In this document: one piece after another, positions 1 through 6,769 of the stretch
Numbering within the stretch: position 1 is the stretch's first letter
Layout of the letters: each line of letters begins with the position of its first letter
Program-made: the position numbers and the translations under genes
NCBI GenBank assembly: GCA_020722405.1
Contig: DYKW01000011.1
Coordinates: 1 to 19,215 of the forward strand
Direction: 5' to 3'
Source: Anaerolinea thermophila
GTDB lineage: Bacteria > Chloroflexota > Anaerolineae > Anaerolineales > DRKV01
Length of the DNA: 19,215 bases
The notes under the pieces: model-generated
The model's input: the letters and a program-made list of their open reading frames with translations, nothing else
The model's database searches: none
What the model was told of the DNA's origin: nothing

Positions 1-89
1 TCGCCATGAAAAATAATTTTCACCACCAGACATAAAAATCTATTTTCAGATCAGAACTGTTTGGGAAGCATCGACTTTGCCATTCAACC

Positions 90-118
90 TTGACAGGTTA
101 CGGTGTGGCAAGTACAAT
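90..118 (+). promoter_or_regulatory. sigma70-type promoter of tRNA-Ala(CGC)
   Basis: TTGACA at 90-95 and TACAAT at 113-118 are separated by exactly 17 bp. Transcription would start near 125, about 12 nt before the tRNA. Both hexamers are consensus or one base off, as expected for a stable-RNA promoter. The preceding 1-89 shows no gene I can support. Confidence 0.85.
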
Positions 119-136
119 TTGCCCGCTGTTGAAAAA

Positions 137-209
137 GGGCCTGTAGCGCAGTTGGGAGCGCGCTTCAATCGCACTGAAGAGGTCGCGGGTTCGAATCCCG
201 CCAGGTCCA
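137..209 (+). tRNA. tRNA-Ala (anticodon CGC)
   Basis: The 73-nt sequence folds as a complete cloverleaf: acceptor GGGCCTG/CAGGTCC, D-stem GCGC/GCGC, anticodon stem CTTCA/TGAAG, five-base variable loop and T-arm GCGGG-TTCGAAT-CCCGC. The anticodon loop ATCGCAC places CGC at 34-36, which reads GCG codons. The G3:U70 wobble pair, the main alanine identity element, is present. The discriminator base is A209. CCA is not encoded and must be added after transcription. The 32-38 pair is A-C. Confidence 0.97.
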
Positions 210-247
210 CTGAAAAAATTCGAGTAAAAATTTATCGTTCCATCTGG

Positions 248-276
248 TTGACAAATACTTTGAGTGGCGGTAAAAT
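248..276 (+). promoter_or_regulatory. sigma70-type promoter of tRNA-Ala(GGC)
   Basis: TTGACA at 248-253 and TAAAAT at 271-276 have a 17-bp spacer. The predicted start is near 283, about 25 nt before the second tRNA. The two alanine tRNAs therefore seem to be separately transcribed, although they are only 99 bp apart. I see no clear terminator hairpin between them. Confidence 0.85.
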
Positions 277-308
277 GCGACTCTGCAATACAAACAAGAA
301 CTAAATGA

Positions 309-381
309 GGGCCTGTGGCGCAGTTGGGAGCGCGCCTCAATGGCATTGAGGAGGTCGAGGGTTCGAATCCCTCCAGGTCCA
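309..381 (+). tRNA. tRNA-Ala (anticodon GGC)
   Basis: This 73-nt cloverleaf has the same acceptor stem as the neighbouring tRNA-Ala, including G3:U70. The anticodon stem is CCTCA/TGAGG and the T-arm GAGGG/CCCTC. The loop ATGGCAT gives anticodon GGC, which reads GCC and GCU. The 32-38 pair is A-U, a conserved feature of tRNA-Ala(GGC) known from E. coli work to tune decoding accuracy. CCA is not encoded. The two genes differ mainly in the anticodon and T arms, suggesting duplication followed by divergence. Confidence 0.97.
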
Positions 382-387
382 CTCTCG

Positions 388-418
388 AAACCCGGCCGGT
401 TTCTTTTCGCCGGGTTTT
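388..418 (+). terminator. Rho-independent terminator after tRNA-Ala(GGC)
   Basis: A 9-bp stem is formed by AAACCCGGC (388-396) and GCCGGGTTT (409-417), with a 12-base loop. It is followed by a short T run, and lies 6 nt after the tRNA 3' end. Confidence 0.85.
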
Positions 419-422
419 ATCG

Positions 423-700
423 TACAATCAAGTGCATAACGAACAGGTCAAGGCAGGAGTAGTAGGCAATCTGTCAGAGACCGGGTGCCAGCGGCTGAAA
501 GCCCCGGAATTGCGTCTACAGAGCGCATTATGCTGAACTCGCCTGTCGCCGTAAAGCAGACCGTGGCGGTGAAATGCTCAGTAGCCGTCACCGGACGCGC
601 CCGTTATAGCGTCCCAGAGTGGCCGAGACTTAACTTCGGCAACCAGGGTGGTACCGCGGAGAGAGACCCTTCGTCCCTGAGAGGATGGTGGGTCTTTTAT
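423..700 (+). promoter_or_regulatory. T-box riboswitch (leucine, CUC specifier) of leuS
   Basis: The leader carries the conserved T-box AGGGTGGTACCGCG at 645-658. AGGG (645-648) can pair with CCCT (675-678) to make the antiterminator, leaving TGGT free to bind the tRNA acceptor end. The competing terminator is AGACCC (664-669) with GGGTCT (690-695), followed by TTTATTTTT. Stem I has ACAGG (442-446) paired with CCTGT (542-546), an AGAGA element at 476-480, and a distal hairpin CCGGG/CCCGG (481-485/503-507). The specifier loop reads GAA-CTC-GCC, with CTC (Leu) at 538-540, matching the downstream enzyme. Uncharged tRNA-Leu would allow read-through. A TACAAT at 423-428 is the only -10 candidate; its -35 is weak, so the RNA 5' end (near 435) is approximate. 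Confidence 0.93.
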
Positions 701-733
701 TTTTCCATACTGCAAAAGAACTGCGAGGTAACT

Positions 734-3205
734 ATGGGCACAACCTACAATCATTCCGAGATCGAAAAAAAATGGCAGGCGCGCTGGGAAGCAGACCAAC
801 TGTATCGCGCCGTTATTGATGAAAACAAGCCCAAGCATTATGCGCTGACCATGCTCCCTTATCCGAGCGGTGATTTGCACATTGGACACTGGTATGCGAT
901 GACGCCTTCCGATGCCCGCGCTCGCTTTATGCGCATGCGTGGCTACAACGTGATGTTTCCAATGGGTTTCGATGCCTTTGGCCTACCGGCCGAAGGAGCC
1001 GCCATCAAGCATGGCATACATCCTAAGGTATGGACTTACAACAATATCGAACGCATGCGCGGTCAGTTGAAAAGTATGGGCGCAATGTTCGATTGGGAGC
1101 GTGAAGCCATCTCTGCCGCCCCGGAATATTATCGCTGGACGCAGTGGTTCTTTATCAAACTGTATGAAGGTGGATTGGCCTATCGCAAGAAATCACCGGT
1201 AGATTGGTGTCCTAGTTGCAACACTACGCTGGCACGTGAGCAGGTTTGGGGAGAAGACCGCCACTGTGAGCGTTGTGGTACGCCGGTTGTTAAGCGCGAA
1301 TTGGAGCAATGGTTTTTCAAGGCCACCGAGTATGCCGAAGAGCTGTTAGATTTTTCGGAAATGGATTGGCCGGAACGCGTCCAGGTGCTGCAAACCAACT
1401 GGATTGGCGAGAGCGAAGGGGCTTCGGTGATTTTCCACACCGAAACAGGAGCGCTCATCGAAGTCTTCACCACTCGCCCTGATACGCTGTGGGGGGCAAC
1501 CTTTATGGTGTTGGCGCCGGAACATCCCCTGGTAGATGAGATCACCACCCCAGAACAGCGTGAGCAAGTGGAGACTTACAAATTCCAGGCGGCCCGCCAA
1601 TCCGATATTGACCGGCAGGCGACCGATCGGGAGAAAACCGGTGTTTTTACCGGTGGCTATGCCATCAATCCTGTTAATGGGGCTAAAATCCCCATTTGGA
1701 TTGCCGATTACGTTTTGATGACCTACGGTACCGGCGCTATCATGGCTGTACCGGCGCATGATGAGCGCGATTTTGCCTTTGCCCGCAAGTATGGTTTGGA
1801 GATCATTCCCGTGATCCAACCGGAAGGGGAACCAGCCCTGAACGGTGCGACGATGACCGAGGCCTATGTCGGCGCAGGTGTGATGGTCAATAGTGGCCCA
1901 TTCAATGGTACCCGTGTAACCGAGGAAAAAGGCCGCAAGAACCCAGGTATTCATGCGGTGATAGACTGGCTGGAGGAAAAAGGCATTGGCAAGGAAGCCA
2001 TTAATTACAAACTGCGAGACTGGTTGATTTCCCGCCAGCGTTATTGGGGCGCGCCCATCCCGATGATTTACTGTGAGAAATGTGGTTGGAATCCGGTGCC
2101 CGAAGACCAATTGCCGATTGAATTGCCCGAAGATGTGGCGTGGCGTCCGACGGGTGAAAGCCCCCTGAAACTTCACCCCACCTGGAAGCACACCACTTGC
2201 CCGGTTTGTGGTGCTCCGGCCGAGCGCGAGACCGATACGATGGATACCTTCATGTGCTCTTCGTGGTACCACTTACGGTATCTCAGCCCGCACTACGACA
2301 AAGGCCCCTTCGACCCGCGCGAATACGATTATTGGATGCCGGTAGATACTTACACGGGCGGTATCGAGCACGCGACCATGCATCTGATTTACACGCGCTT
2401 TTTCCACAAAGCCATGCGCGATTTAGGCATTACCAAAGGCAAAGAGCCGATGATTCAGTTGCGCAACCAGGGGATGGTGTTGGGTGAAGACCGAGAAAAA
2501 ATGTCCAAGAGCCGCGGCAATGTGGTCGCCCCAGATGATTTGGTGGCGCAATATGGGGCCGATACCGTGCGCACTTATCTGATGTTCTTTGCCCGTTGGG
2601 AATTGGGTGCTCCTTGGGATAGCCAGGGTATCGAAGGTGCCGCCCGCTGGGTGCGCCGGGTATGGGACCTGTTGGTAGAACCAGACGATGCTTCGAGGCA
2701 GCCACCGAAAGAAGTTTTGCTTAACTTGCGCCGTAAGGTACATCAAACTTTGAAATCAGTAACGCACGATTTTGAGAATTTCCAATTCAACACCATTATT
2801 TCATCGTTGATGGCACTACTCAATGTGATGAGTGAGGCCGCCAGGGAGGGGGCACGCGGCACCCCGGAATGGGAGGAAGCGGTTGATATCTATCTGCGCA
2901 TGATGTCCCCCGTTGTGCCGCACATCACCGAAGAGATATGGGTAGAGCACCTGGGCAAGCCGTATTCCATCCATCAACAGCCCTGGCCGGTGTTCGATGC
3001 CGAAGCCGCAGAGGAAGACCGCATCGAAATTCCGGTACAGGTCAACGGCAAACTGCGGGATAAGATTGTCGTGCCGGCATCTGCCGGCGAAGAAGAAATT
3101 CAGGCTGCTGCGCTGGCGGCAAAAGGTGTGCAGAAATACCTGGCCAACGGAGAAGCCCGCAAAGTGATTTACGTTCCCGGCCGTTTGGTAAATATCGTGA
3201 TCTAG
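734..3205 (+). CDS. leuS: leucyl-tRNA synthetase
   Basis: This cytoplasmic class I enzyme joins leucine to tRNA-Leu. At 823 aa it has the normal bacterial length. HIGH is at residues 49-52, in the context PYPSGDLHIGH, and KMSKS is at 589-593. A CPSC...CERC zinc module is followed by the CP1 editing domain, marked by TTRPDTLWG and GTGAIMAVPAHDERD, which hydrolyses mischarged tRNA. The C-terminal anticodon-binding region ends with a small domain beginning near VQVNGKLRDK. I chose the ATG at 734 because GAGGT at 725-729 is a good ribosome site and the protein then begins MGTTYNHSEIEKKW, as in the family. An in-frame extension to 485 runs back through the T-box and is not real. Expression is controlled by the leucine T-box, and transcription ends at the palindrome at 3285. 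Confidence 0.98.
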   Translation: MGTTYNHSEIEKKWQARWEADQLYRAVIDENKPKHYALTMLPYPSGDLHIGHWYAMTPSDARARFMRMRGYNVMFPMGFDAFGLPAEGAAIKHGIHPKVWTYNNIERMRGQLKSMGAMFDWEREAISAAPEYYRWTQWFFIKLYEGGLAYRKKSPVDWCPSCNTTLAREQVWGEDRHCERCGTPVVKRELEQWFFKATEYAEELLDFSEMDWPERVQVLQTNWIGESEGASVIFHTETGALIEVFTTRPDTLWGATFMVLAPEHPLVDEITTPEQREQVETYKFQAARQSDIDRQATDREKTGVFTGGYAINPVNGAKIPIWIADYVLMTYGTGAIMAVPAHDERDFAFARKYGLEIIPVIQPEGEPALNGATMTEAYVGAGVMVNSGPFNGTRVTEEKGRKNPGIHAVIDWLEEKGIGKEAINYKLRDWLISRQRYWGAPIPMIYCEKCGWNPVPEDQLPIELPEDVAWRPTGESPLKLHPTWKHTTCPVCGAPAERETDTMDTFMCSSWYHLRYLSPHYDKGPFDPREYDYWMPVDTYTGGIEHATMHLIYTRFFHKAMRDLGITKGKEPMIQLRNQGMVLGEDREKMSKSRGNVVAPDDLVAQYGADTVRTYLMFFARWELGAPWDSQGIEGAARWVRRVWDLLVEPDDASRQPPKEVLLNLRRKVHQTLKSVTHDFENFQFNTIISSLMALLNVMSEAAREGARGTPEWEEAVDIYLRMMSPVVPHITEEIWVEHLGKPYSIHQQPWPVFDAEAAEEDRIEIPVQVNGKLRDKIVVPASAGEEEIQAAALAAKGVQKYLANGEARKVIYVPGRLVNIVI

Positions 3206-3284
3206 AGTTCCCCTTTGCCTGGTGGTGCGTTGCGTGCCCTTGTTGAAAGGCAAAAGTGGCATCCACGTTGCCGGCAGAAACTCA

Positions 3285-3331
3285 AAAGCCGTAGGAGCGC
3301 AGATCTGTTGCGCCCCTACGGCTTTGCTTTT
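3285..3331. terminator. bidirectional terminator between leuS and the sulfotransferase gene
   Basis: AAAGCCGTAGGAGCGCA (3285-3301) pairs with TGCGCCCCTACGGCTTT (3309-3325). This gives a 17-bp stem with one A-C mismatch and a 7-base loop. It has an A run on its left and T runs on its right, so it can terminate both convergent genes. Its arms (GTAGG...GCGC / GCGCCCCTAC) resemble dispersed palindromic repeats seen in many genomes, so it may also be a genomic repeat copy. The rest of 3206-3354 shows nothing else. Confidence 0.85.
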
Positions 3332-3354
3332 TGCCGCTTTTTGGGAAAGTCTTT

Positions 3355-4020
3355 TTAGCCGCCTTCGAAAGTGTACCCAAAATACGCGATTTCCTCAGCA
3401 TAGCGCCGCGCAACCAGTTCGCGGCTGTGTTCATCGTAGGCGTCCAGGTAATGCCCGCCGCCGCTACGCACCAGATGGGGGAGCGTTGCATCGTTTAATC
3501 CGATTCGATGGGCAACCCGCTCAAAATCATCTTTCAAGTTTTCATACCGCCCGATAAAATCCAACGGGATGCGACCTTTGTGGTCATGCAGCCAGTCCAA
3601 CTGAGCGTGTAGCGCCCAGCAATCCAGATAATTTTCTACAAAATCTGGGAAAGTACAATCAGGGCGTACACCCAACTCGCGCTGATGAAGGGGATCTTTG
3701 AGTACGTTTTTATACCAGGAATACACGCGGGCCCAGGGATTGCGAACAAAGGTGAATTTGAAATAGGTCTGATACTGGGAACGGGTGGGACGTGGTTTCC
3801 CCCGCAACGTATACTTTAGCCGCCGGTAGAGTGTATCCCAGTCACTGTGTTGAATCAAAGTGCGATATTCCCCCAGGCCTAATGGTTCGATATGACGTAT
3901 GGCGCGATGATCCTGCCAATTACGGCCTGCGGTGATATCTTTCCCTAGTTTTTTCTCGATACTGCTGCCGGCTGTCTTAGGAATATGGATGAAAATACAG
4001 TGGTAGGTGTGGGAAATCAT
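3355..4020 (-). CDS. sulfotransferase family 2 protein (PAPS-dependent)
   Basis: This 221-aa protein probably transfers sulfate from PAPS to a carbohydrate or other acceptor; the substrate cannot be told from sequence. The 5'-phosphosulfate loop HIPKTAGSS lies at residues 12-20. The 3'-phosphate motif FVRNPWARVYSWYKN contains Arg93, Arg98 and Ser101. This pair defines the Sulfotransfer_2/HNK-1-like families. No signal peptide or membrane segment is seen. I chose the ATG at 4020 because family members begin just before the CIFIHIPKTAG strand. An in-frame TTG at 4083 would add 21 residues of unlikely sequence, and no clear Shine-Dalgarno sequence supports either. It stands alone, 308 bp from the lipid operon on the same strand. 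Acceptors could include cell-surface glycans or glycolipids, which would fit that neighbourhood, but this is only inference. Confidence 0.88.
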   Translation of the reverse strand: MISHTYHCIFIHIPKTAGSSIEKKLGKDITAGRNWQDHRAIRHIEPLGLGEYRTLIQHSDWDTLYRRLKYTLRGKPRPTRSQYQTYFKFTFVRNPWARVYSWYKNVLKDPLHQRELGVRPDCTFPDFVENYLDCWALHAQLDWLHDHKGRIPLDFIGRYENLKDDFERVAHRIGLNDATLPHLVRSGGGHYLDAYDEHSRELVARRYAEEIAYFGYTFEGG

Positions 4021-4081
4021 GGCTTGAGGTGAGGGTAGGAATCCTGCTTGATAAACCGGAATCTGGTGAGATCGCGGATAC

Positions 4082-4313
4082 AATCCACAGATGGTCGCAG
4101 ATTACGCAGATGTTTGAATCATTCTGCGGTCGTATTTGTTTACTGCCGAGAACGCAGAGAGCGCTGAGATGACAGAACGGGAAAATCTTGACCAGATCAA
4201 GGTGAGCTTGTTGATCAACTGCAATGTCAGGGCCCTGCCTGAAGGATGGCACTCGCCGAGTGGTGAATGACTTTCCAGATTCTCTGCGTTCTCCGCGGGC
4301 TCTGCGGTAAACA
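4082..4313. repeat. non-coding block of intergenic repeats (GCAGA-rich, inverted pair)
   Basis: The gap 4021-4328 contains no supportable gene. GAGAACGCAGAGA at 4148-4160 recurs inverted as TCTCTGCGTTCTC at 4281-4293. The flanks are also alike: TTTACTGCC on one side and TTTACCGCAGAGCCCGCG on the other strand. At 4087-4111 there is an imperfect tandem of the CACAGAT-N-CGCAGATTACGCAGAT type. Such GCAGA-rich units are widely dispersed in several phyla. The ~120 bp between the inverted arms holds only a 33-codon open frame (4169-4270), which I do not call. Confidence 0.6.
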
Positions 4314-4328
4314 GGTACTTCAAAACAG

Positions 4329-4898
4329 CTACCCCGACCAGAGTGCAAGCGCGAACCAGGCTGAAAATAACCCCAGCCCGCTGCCGGAAAGCACGTCCAG
4401 TGGATGATGAACACCCAACGCAATGCGTCCTAAACTGACCAGCAACGCCAGCCCGCCAGATAGCATTCCCCATATTGTGCCCAGAAAGTAGGCTAGTATG
4501 CCCACCAAAAACCAGGCGCGCAGCGCATCGCCGCTGGGGTAAGATGGATCGTGCGGATGGCGTGGTTGCAGCATCTCTACATCTAGCAGATGTGCAAAAG
4601 GACGTGCCCGGCGTAGTTTGACCTTTATCAGTCGCTCCAGACTGGCGCCTAAGGTGTAGCCCAATGCGGCATACAGCCCCGCGTGCCATTTGTACAGTGT
4701 GAGAGCCAACAGCACCATCAGCGTGACGGGCGTGGTGCCTAATGGCCACAGCGTGCGAAACAGGCCGCGCCATGGGGGGCGGCTAAGCATCCGGTGAAGG
4801 TACAAGAACAGTATTTCATCCAGCCGGGCGATGCTTGGCAGACGATAAGCCAGCCCCCCCAGGAATAGCGAAACACTTATCCACGGCAGTATGCTCAT
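4329..4898 (-). CDS. PAP2-family membrane phosphatase
   Basis: This 189-aa integral membrane protein has about six hydrophobic segments. The three PAP2 motifs are present: KxxxxxxRP as KVKLRRARP (residues 92-100), PSGx as YPSGDA (121-124), and GRIALGVHHPLDV with His164 and Asp168. The second motif has Asp instead of the usual His after PSG, a variant that other family members also show. Likely substrates are lipid phosphates or diphosphates at the outer membrane face, such as phosphatidylglycerol phosphate, phosphatidic acid or undecaprenyl diphosphate. The ATG at 4898 overlaps the stop of the upstream acyltransferase in an ATGA arrangement, which favours it over an in-frame ATG at 4943. As the last gene of a three-gene lipid operon, it could dephosphorylate the product of the first. 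Confidence 0.88.
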   Translation of the reverse strand: MSILPWISVSLFLGGLAYRLPSIARLDEILFLYLHRMLSRPPWRGLFRTLWPLGTTPVTLMVLLALTLYKWHAGLYAALGYTLGASLERLIKVKLRRARPFAHLLDVEMLQPRHPHDPSYPSGDALRAWFLVGILAYFLGTIWGMLSGGLALLVSLGRIALGVHHPLDVLSGSGLGLFSAWFALALWSG

Positions 4899-5809
4899 GG
4901 CGGCGGGGGCAGGTCTGGCCAAACCGGATAGTACATTAACCATTGTTCAGGGGTGCGAGAAATAAATTGCTCGAAACGTTTCAACACGCGGGTGGCGTTA
5001 TGCCGCAGCGTTTCTTGGTGCGTTTCCCGAGTCTCTACATGCAGTGGTTCATCCATCCACAACTCATAACGGCCGGGCGCTATCCCGTGTGCACAAACAG
5101 GAAGGATCGGCACGCTGGCCTCTAGTGCCATGTTGATGTAGCCGGCCGGCAAAGCAGCCGGATGGCCGAAGAAAGGCAAGGGACGGTCACGGTATTTGGT
5201 GCTCGGCCGATCTACGGCGGTGTATACATAACCCCCATTGCGCATGTTTTCAATGGCTTGTTGGATATTTGGAAGATTAGCCGGGGTAATCGTCAATCCA
5301 AAGTGGGCACGCAGACGATTTTGAATACTATACCCGCTGGTGGGTTTCGCATAACTGAGCACTTGCCCTTGCAAGCCCTGCGCAGAAAGAGACAGCAACA
5401 ACACGTCGAAATTGCTCACGTGCGGCGCGACCACCAGGGCACCCTGATTAGGGTCTTGGCTGCCCTCAATCAACTTTTGAGCGGTTTCATTGGCAACGAT
5501 AAGTTTCAATAATCGTTCGTTATCTTCCAGGTTGTGGTAAAAGTCGTATAAGCAAGTTGCAGCATGTACAAAGACGGTACGCACGCGTGCGGCCAAGGCC
5601 TTGCCTTGCAGTTTCTCGCCACTGATGACGAACTGATTATGGCGTACGGTTTGTACTAATAGGCTACGGCGTTGTAACGCAAATAATGTGCCTAGCAAGT
5701 TAGCGACACGATACCCTACGCCGGCGGGTAGTGTGCGTCCCAAGTATAGGGCAAAGCCAACGCCGTATTTGCTGTTCGTGAGGGTTTGTAGATGGCTCTT
5801 TTTGTCCAT
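4895..5809 (-). CDS. LpxL/HtrB/PatA-like lysophospholipid acyltransferase
   Basis: This 304-aa protein belongs to the LPLAT superfamily. The catalytic HX4D motif is PHVSNFD, with His130 and Asp135. Downstream blocks around VDRPSTKYRDRPLPFFG and PAGYINMALEASVPILP match the arrangement of lauroyl/phosphatidylinositol-mannoside acyltransferases. It would transfer an acyl chain onto a glycolipid or phospholipid at the inner membrane face. Family members act in lipid A synthesis in diderms and in PIM synthesis (PatA) in actinobacteria. Without other lipid A genes nearby, a glyco- or phospholipid acceptor is more likely. It starts 4 nt after the phosphatidyltransferase stop and overlaps the PAP2 gene by 4 nt, so the three are translationally coupled. 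No Shine-Dalgarno sequence of its own is visible. Confidence 0.85.
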   Translation of the reverse strand: MDKKSHLQTLTNSKYGVGFALYLGRTLPAGVGYRVANLLGTLFALQRRSLLVQTVRHNQFVISGEKLQGKALAARVRTVFVHAATCLYDFYHNLEDNERLLKLIVANETAQKLIEGSQDPNQGALVVAPHVSNFDVLLLSLSAQGLQGQVLSYAKPTSGYSIQNRLRAHFGLTITPANLPNIQQAIENMRNGGYVYTAVDRPSTKYRDRPLPFFGHPAALPAGYINMALEASVPILPVCAHGIAPGRYELWMDEPLHVETRETHQETLRHNATRVLKRFEQFISRTPEQWLMYYPVWPDLPPPP

Positions 5810-5813
5810 CGCG

Positions 5814-6404
5814 TTAAGAATTACGCAGTAAAGGATACGCTTCGATAAGCACCGGTAGACCGCGGATAACGGTCATGCTAATAGCAAACCAGGAGATAAT
5901 CACAGCCACGAGATGTACCTTGGCCTGCCAGGGGTGGCCGGCACTTTGCATGGCGATGTCAAGTGTTAGCAGTGCAAAAGCAGTAGCCTTAGCTACGCCA
6001 TAAGAACTGCGCATAAAGCGCGATGCCACGATGAAACGGCTGATAGGGTGCTTGACCTGTTCGAAGGCTGCTTTGCCTTGGCTCATGCCCACCGCACGTA
6101 CTGCATCTACAGTGGTGCCGCGTGTAATGACGATGAGCGGGATAACAATTGGTAATAACCCTAAATGTGCAAAAACTACCCATAAAATAATTTCCAGCGT
6201 GCGGTCGGTGGCAATATCCAGCACGCTCCCCAGTAAACTGACCTCATGGAGCGCACGGGCAATAATCCCATCTACACTATCCAGAATGATAATGCCAAGG
6301 ATAAAGGGTACGCACCAATACTGCGCAGTGGCGTTCCCCCAGTATAGTAGGGCGACATACACGAATAATAGCGGAAAACGAAGCAGCGTGATGAAATTCG
6401 CCAA
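5814..6404 (-). CDS. CDP-alcohol phosphatidyltransferase family protein
   Basis: This 196-aa polytopic membrane protein carries the complete family signature DxxDGxxAR(x8)GxxxDxxxD: Asp42, Asp45, Gly46, Ala49, Arg50, Gly59, Asp63 and Asp67. It swaps CMP of a CDP-activated lipid for an alcohol such as glycerol-3-phosphate, inositol phosphate or another polyol. The sequence alone does not show which, so the product could be phosphatidylglycerol phosphate or an inositol lipid. The start is a TTG at 6402-6404, with AGGGAG (6411-6416) six bases upstream; there is no ATG or GTG in a better place. It is the first gene of the operon with the acyltransferase and PAP2 phosphatase, and has a good promoter at 6468-6496. 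Confidence 0.9.
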   Translation of the reverse strand: MANFITLLRFPLLFVYVALLYWGNATAQYWCVPFILGIIILDSVDGIIARALHEVSLLGSVLDIATDRTLEIILWVVFAHLGLLPIVIPLIVITRGTTVDAVRAVGMSQGKAAFEQVKHPISRFIVASRFMRSSYGVAKATAFALLTLDIAMQSAGHPWQAKVHLVAVIISWFAISMTVIRGLPVLIEAYPLLRNS

Positions 6405-6437
6405 TGGGAACTCCCTGAAACGGTGATGATAGATTGG

Positions 6438-6467
6438 CCTATGTCATGCCATAGGCTTTCAAGCCTA
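6438..6467 (-). promoter_or_regulatory. overlapping hairpins in the leader of the lipid operon
   Basis: CCTATG (6438-6443) pairs with CATAGG (6450-6455), and TAGGCTT (6452-6458) pairs with AAGCCTA (6461-6467). The two stems share bases and are mutually exclusive. With the start predicted near 6461 only the first is fully transcribed, giving a hairpin at the 5' end of a ~57-nt leader. A regulatory role is not shown. Confidence 0.4.
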
Positions 6468-6496
6468 ATTCTAACTGGACGAGGCCAAAGTGGCAA
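6468..6496 (-). promoter_or_regulatory. sigma70-type promoter of the lipid operon
   Basis: On the minus strand TTGCCA (6491-6496) and TAGAAT (6468-6473) are separated by 17 bp, each one mismatch from consensus. Transcription would start near 6461, leaving a leader of about 57 nt before the TTG start codon. Confidence 0.7.
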
Positions 6497-6588
6497 TACC
6501 GAATTGTGCGTATTTGAGATGATGCAAGCACCTGATGTTCAGGAATTCCCTAATAGAATTGACACCCTATGGGTTTTTCGCGTCCCCA

Positions 6589-6701
6589 TAAGGGAGGTGG
6601 GTACGGACGTACCCTTGGGTGGCCTCGTACCCTGGGGTGCCGCGCCACCCATAAGTCCCGGCCCGGCGCCCTATTGAGAAGGCTGGCGCAAGCCTCCCAT
6701 A
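6589..6701. repeat. GC-rich structured intergenic element
   Basis: The gap 6497-6769 has no supportable gene. GGGAGG (6592-6597) pairs with CCTCCC (6693-6698) and encloses several hairpins: GGGTAC/GTACCC (6599-6604/6609-6614), GGGTG/CACCC (6635-6639/6646-6650) and GGCT/AGCC (6681-6684/6691-6694). GGGTGG (6617-6622) could alternatively pair with CCACCC (6645-6650). The composition (GTACCC, GGGTGG units) differs from the neighbouring genes and suggests a dispersed palindromic repeat or a folded RNA. I do not recognise a named RNA family. Confidence 0.4.
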
Positions 6702-6702
6702 G

Positions 6703-6738
6703 AAAACAGGATTTCGAGGGGGCGCTCAAAATCCTGTT
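6703..6738 (-). terminator. probable terminator of phoU-arsC
   Basis: AACAGGATTT (6705-6714) and AAATCCTGTT (6729-6738) form a 10-bp stem with three further inner pairs. Read on the minus strand, the stem ends in TTTT then C. It lies about 30 nt after the arsC stop. The T run is short, so efficiency is uncertain. Confidence 0.55.
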
Positions 6739-6769
6739 CAAAGATAATGGCCCCGTTTTCTGCGCCGTT

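Noticed and set aside
485..733. In-frame upstream extension of leuS (83 extra residues)
   Set aside because: It runs through the T-box stem, antiterminator and terminator, has no homology to LeuRS N termini, and the ATG at 734 has a good ribosome site.
1346..2272. 308-codon open frame on the minus strand inside leuS
   Set aside because: It is antisense to conserved synthetase motifs, its sequence has no recognisable domain, and it reflects codon bias of leuS.
4169..4270. 33-codon open frame inside the inverted-repeat core
   Set aside because: No ribosome site, no recognisable similarity, and such short frames are expected by chance.
3977..4773. Two long minus-strand frames (3977-4423 and 4102-4773) crossing the intergenic repeats and the PAP2 gene
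   Set aside because: They are out of frame with the clear PAP2 coding sequence and translate the GCAGA repeats into low-quality peptide.
4320..4898. PSGD in the PAP2 protein as a sign of inactivation
   Set aside because: The key Arg, His164 and Asp168 are intact, and PSGD variants occur elsewhere in the family, so I treat it as a variant only.
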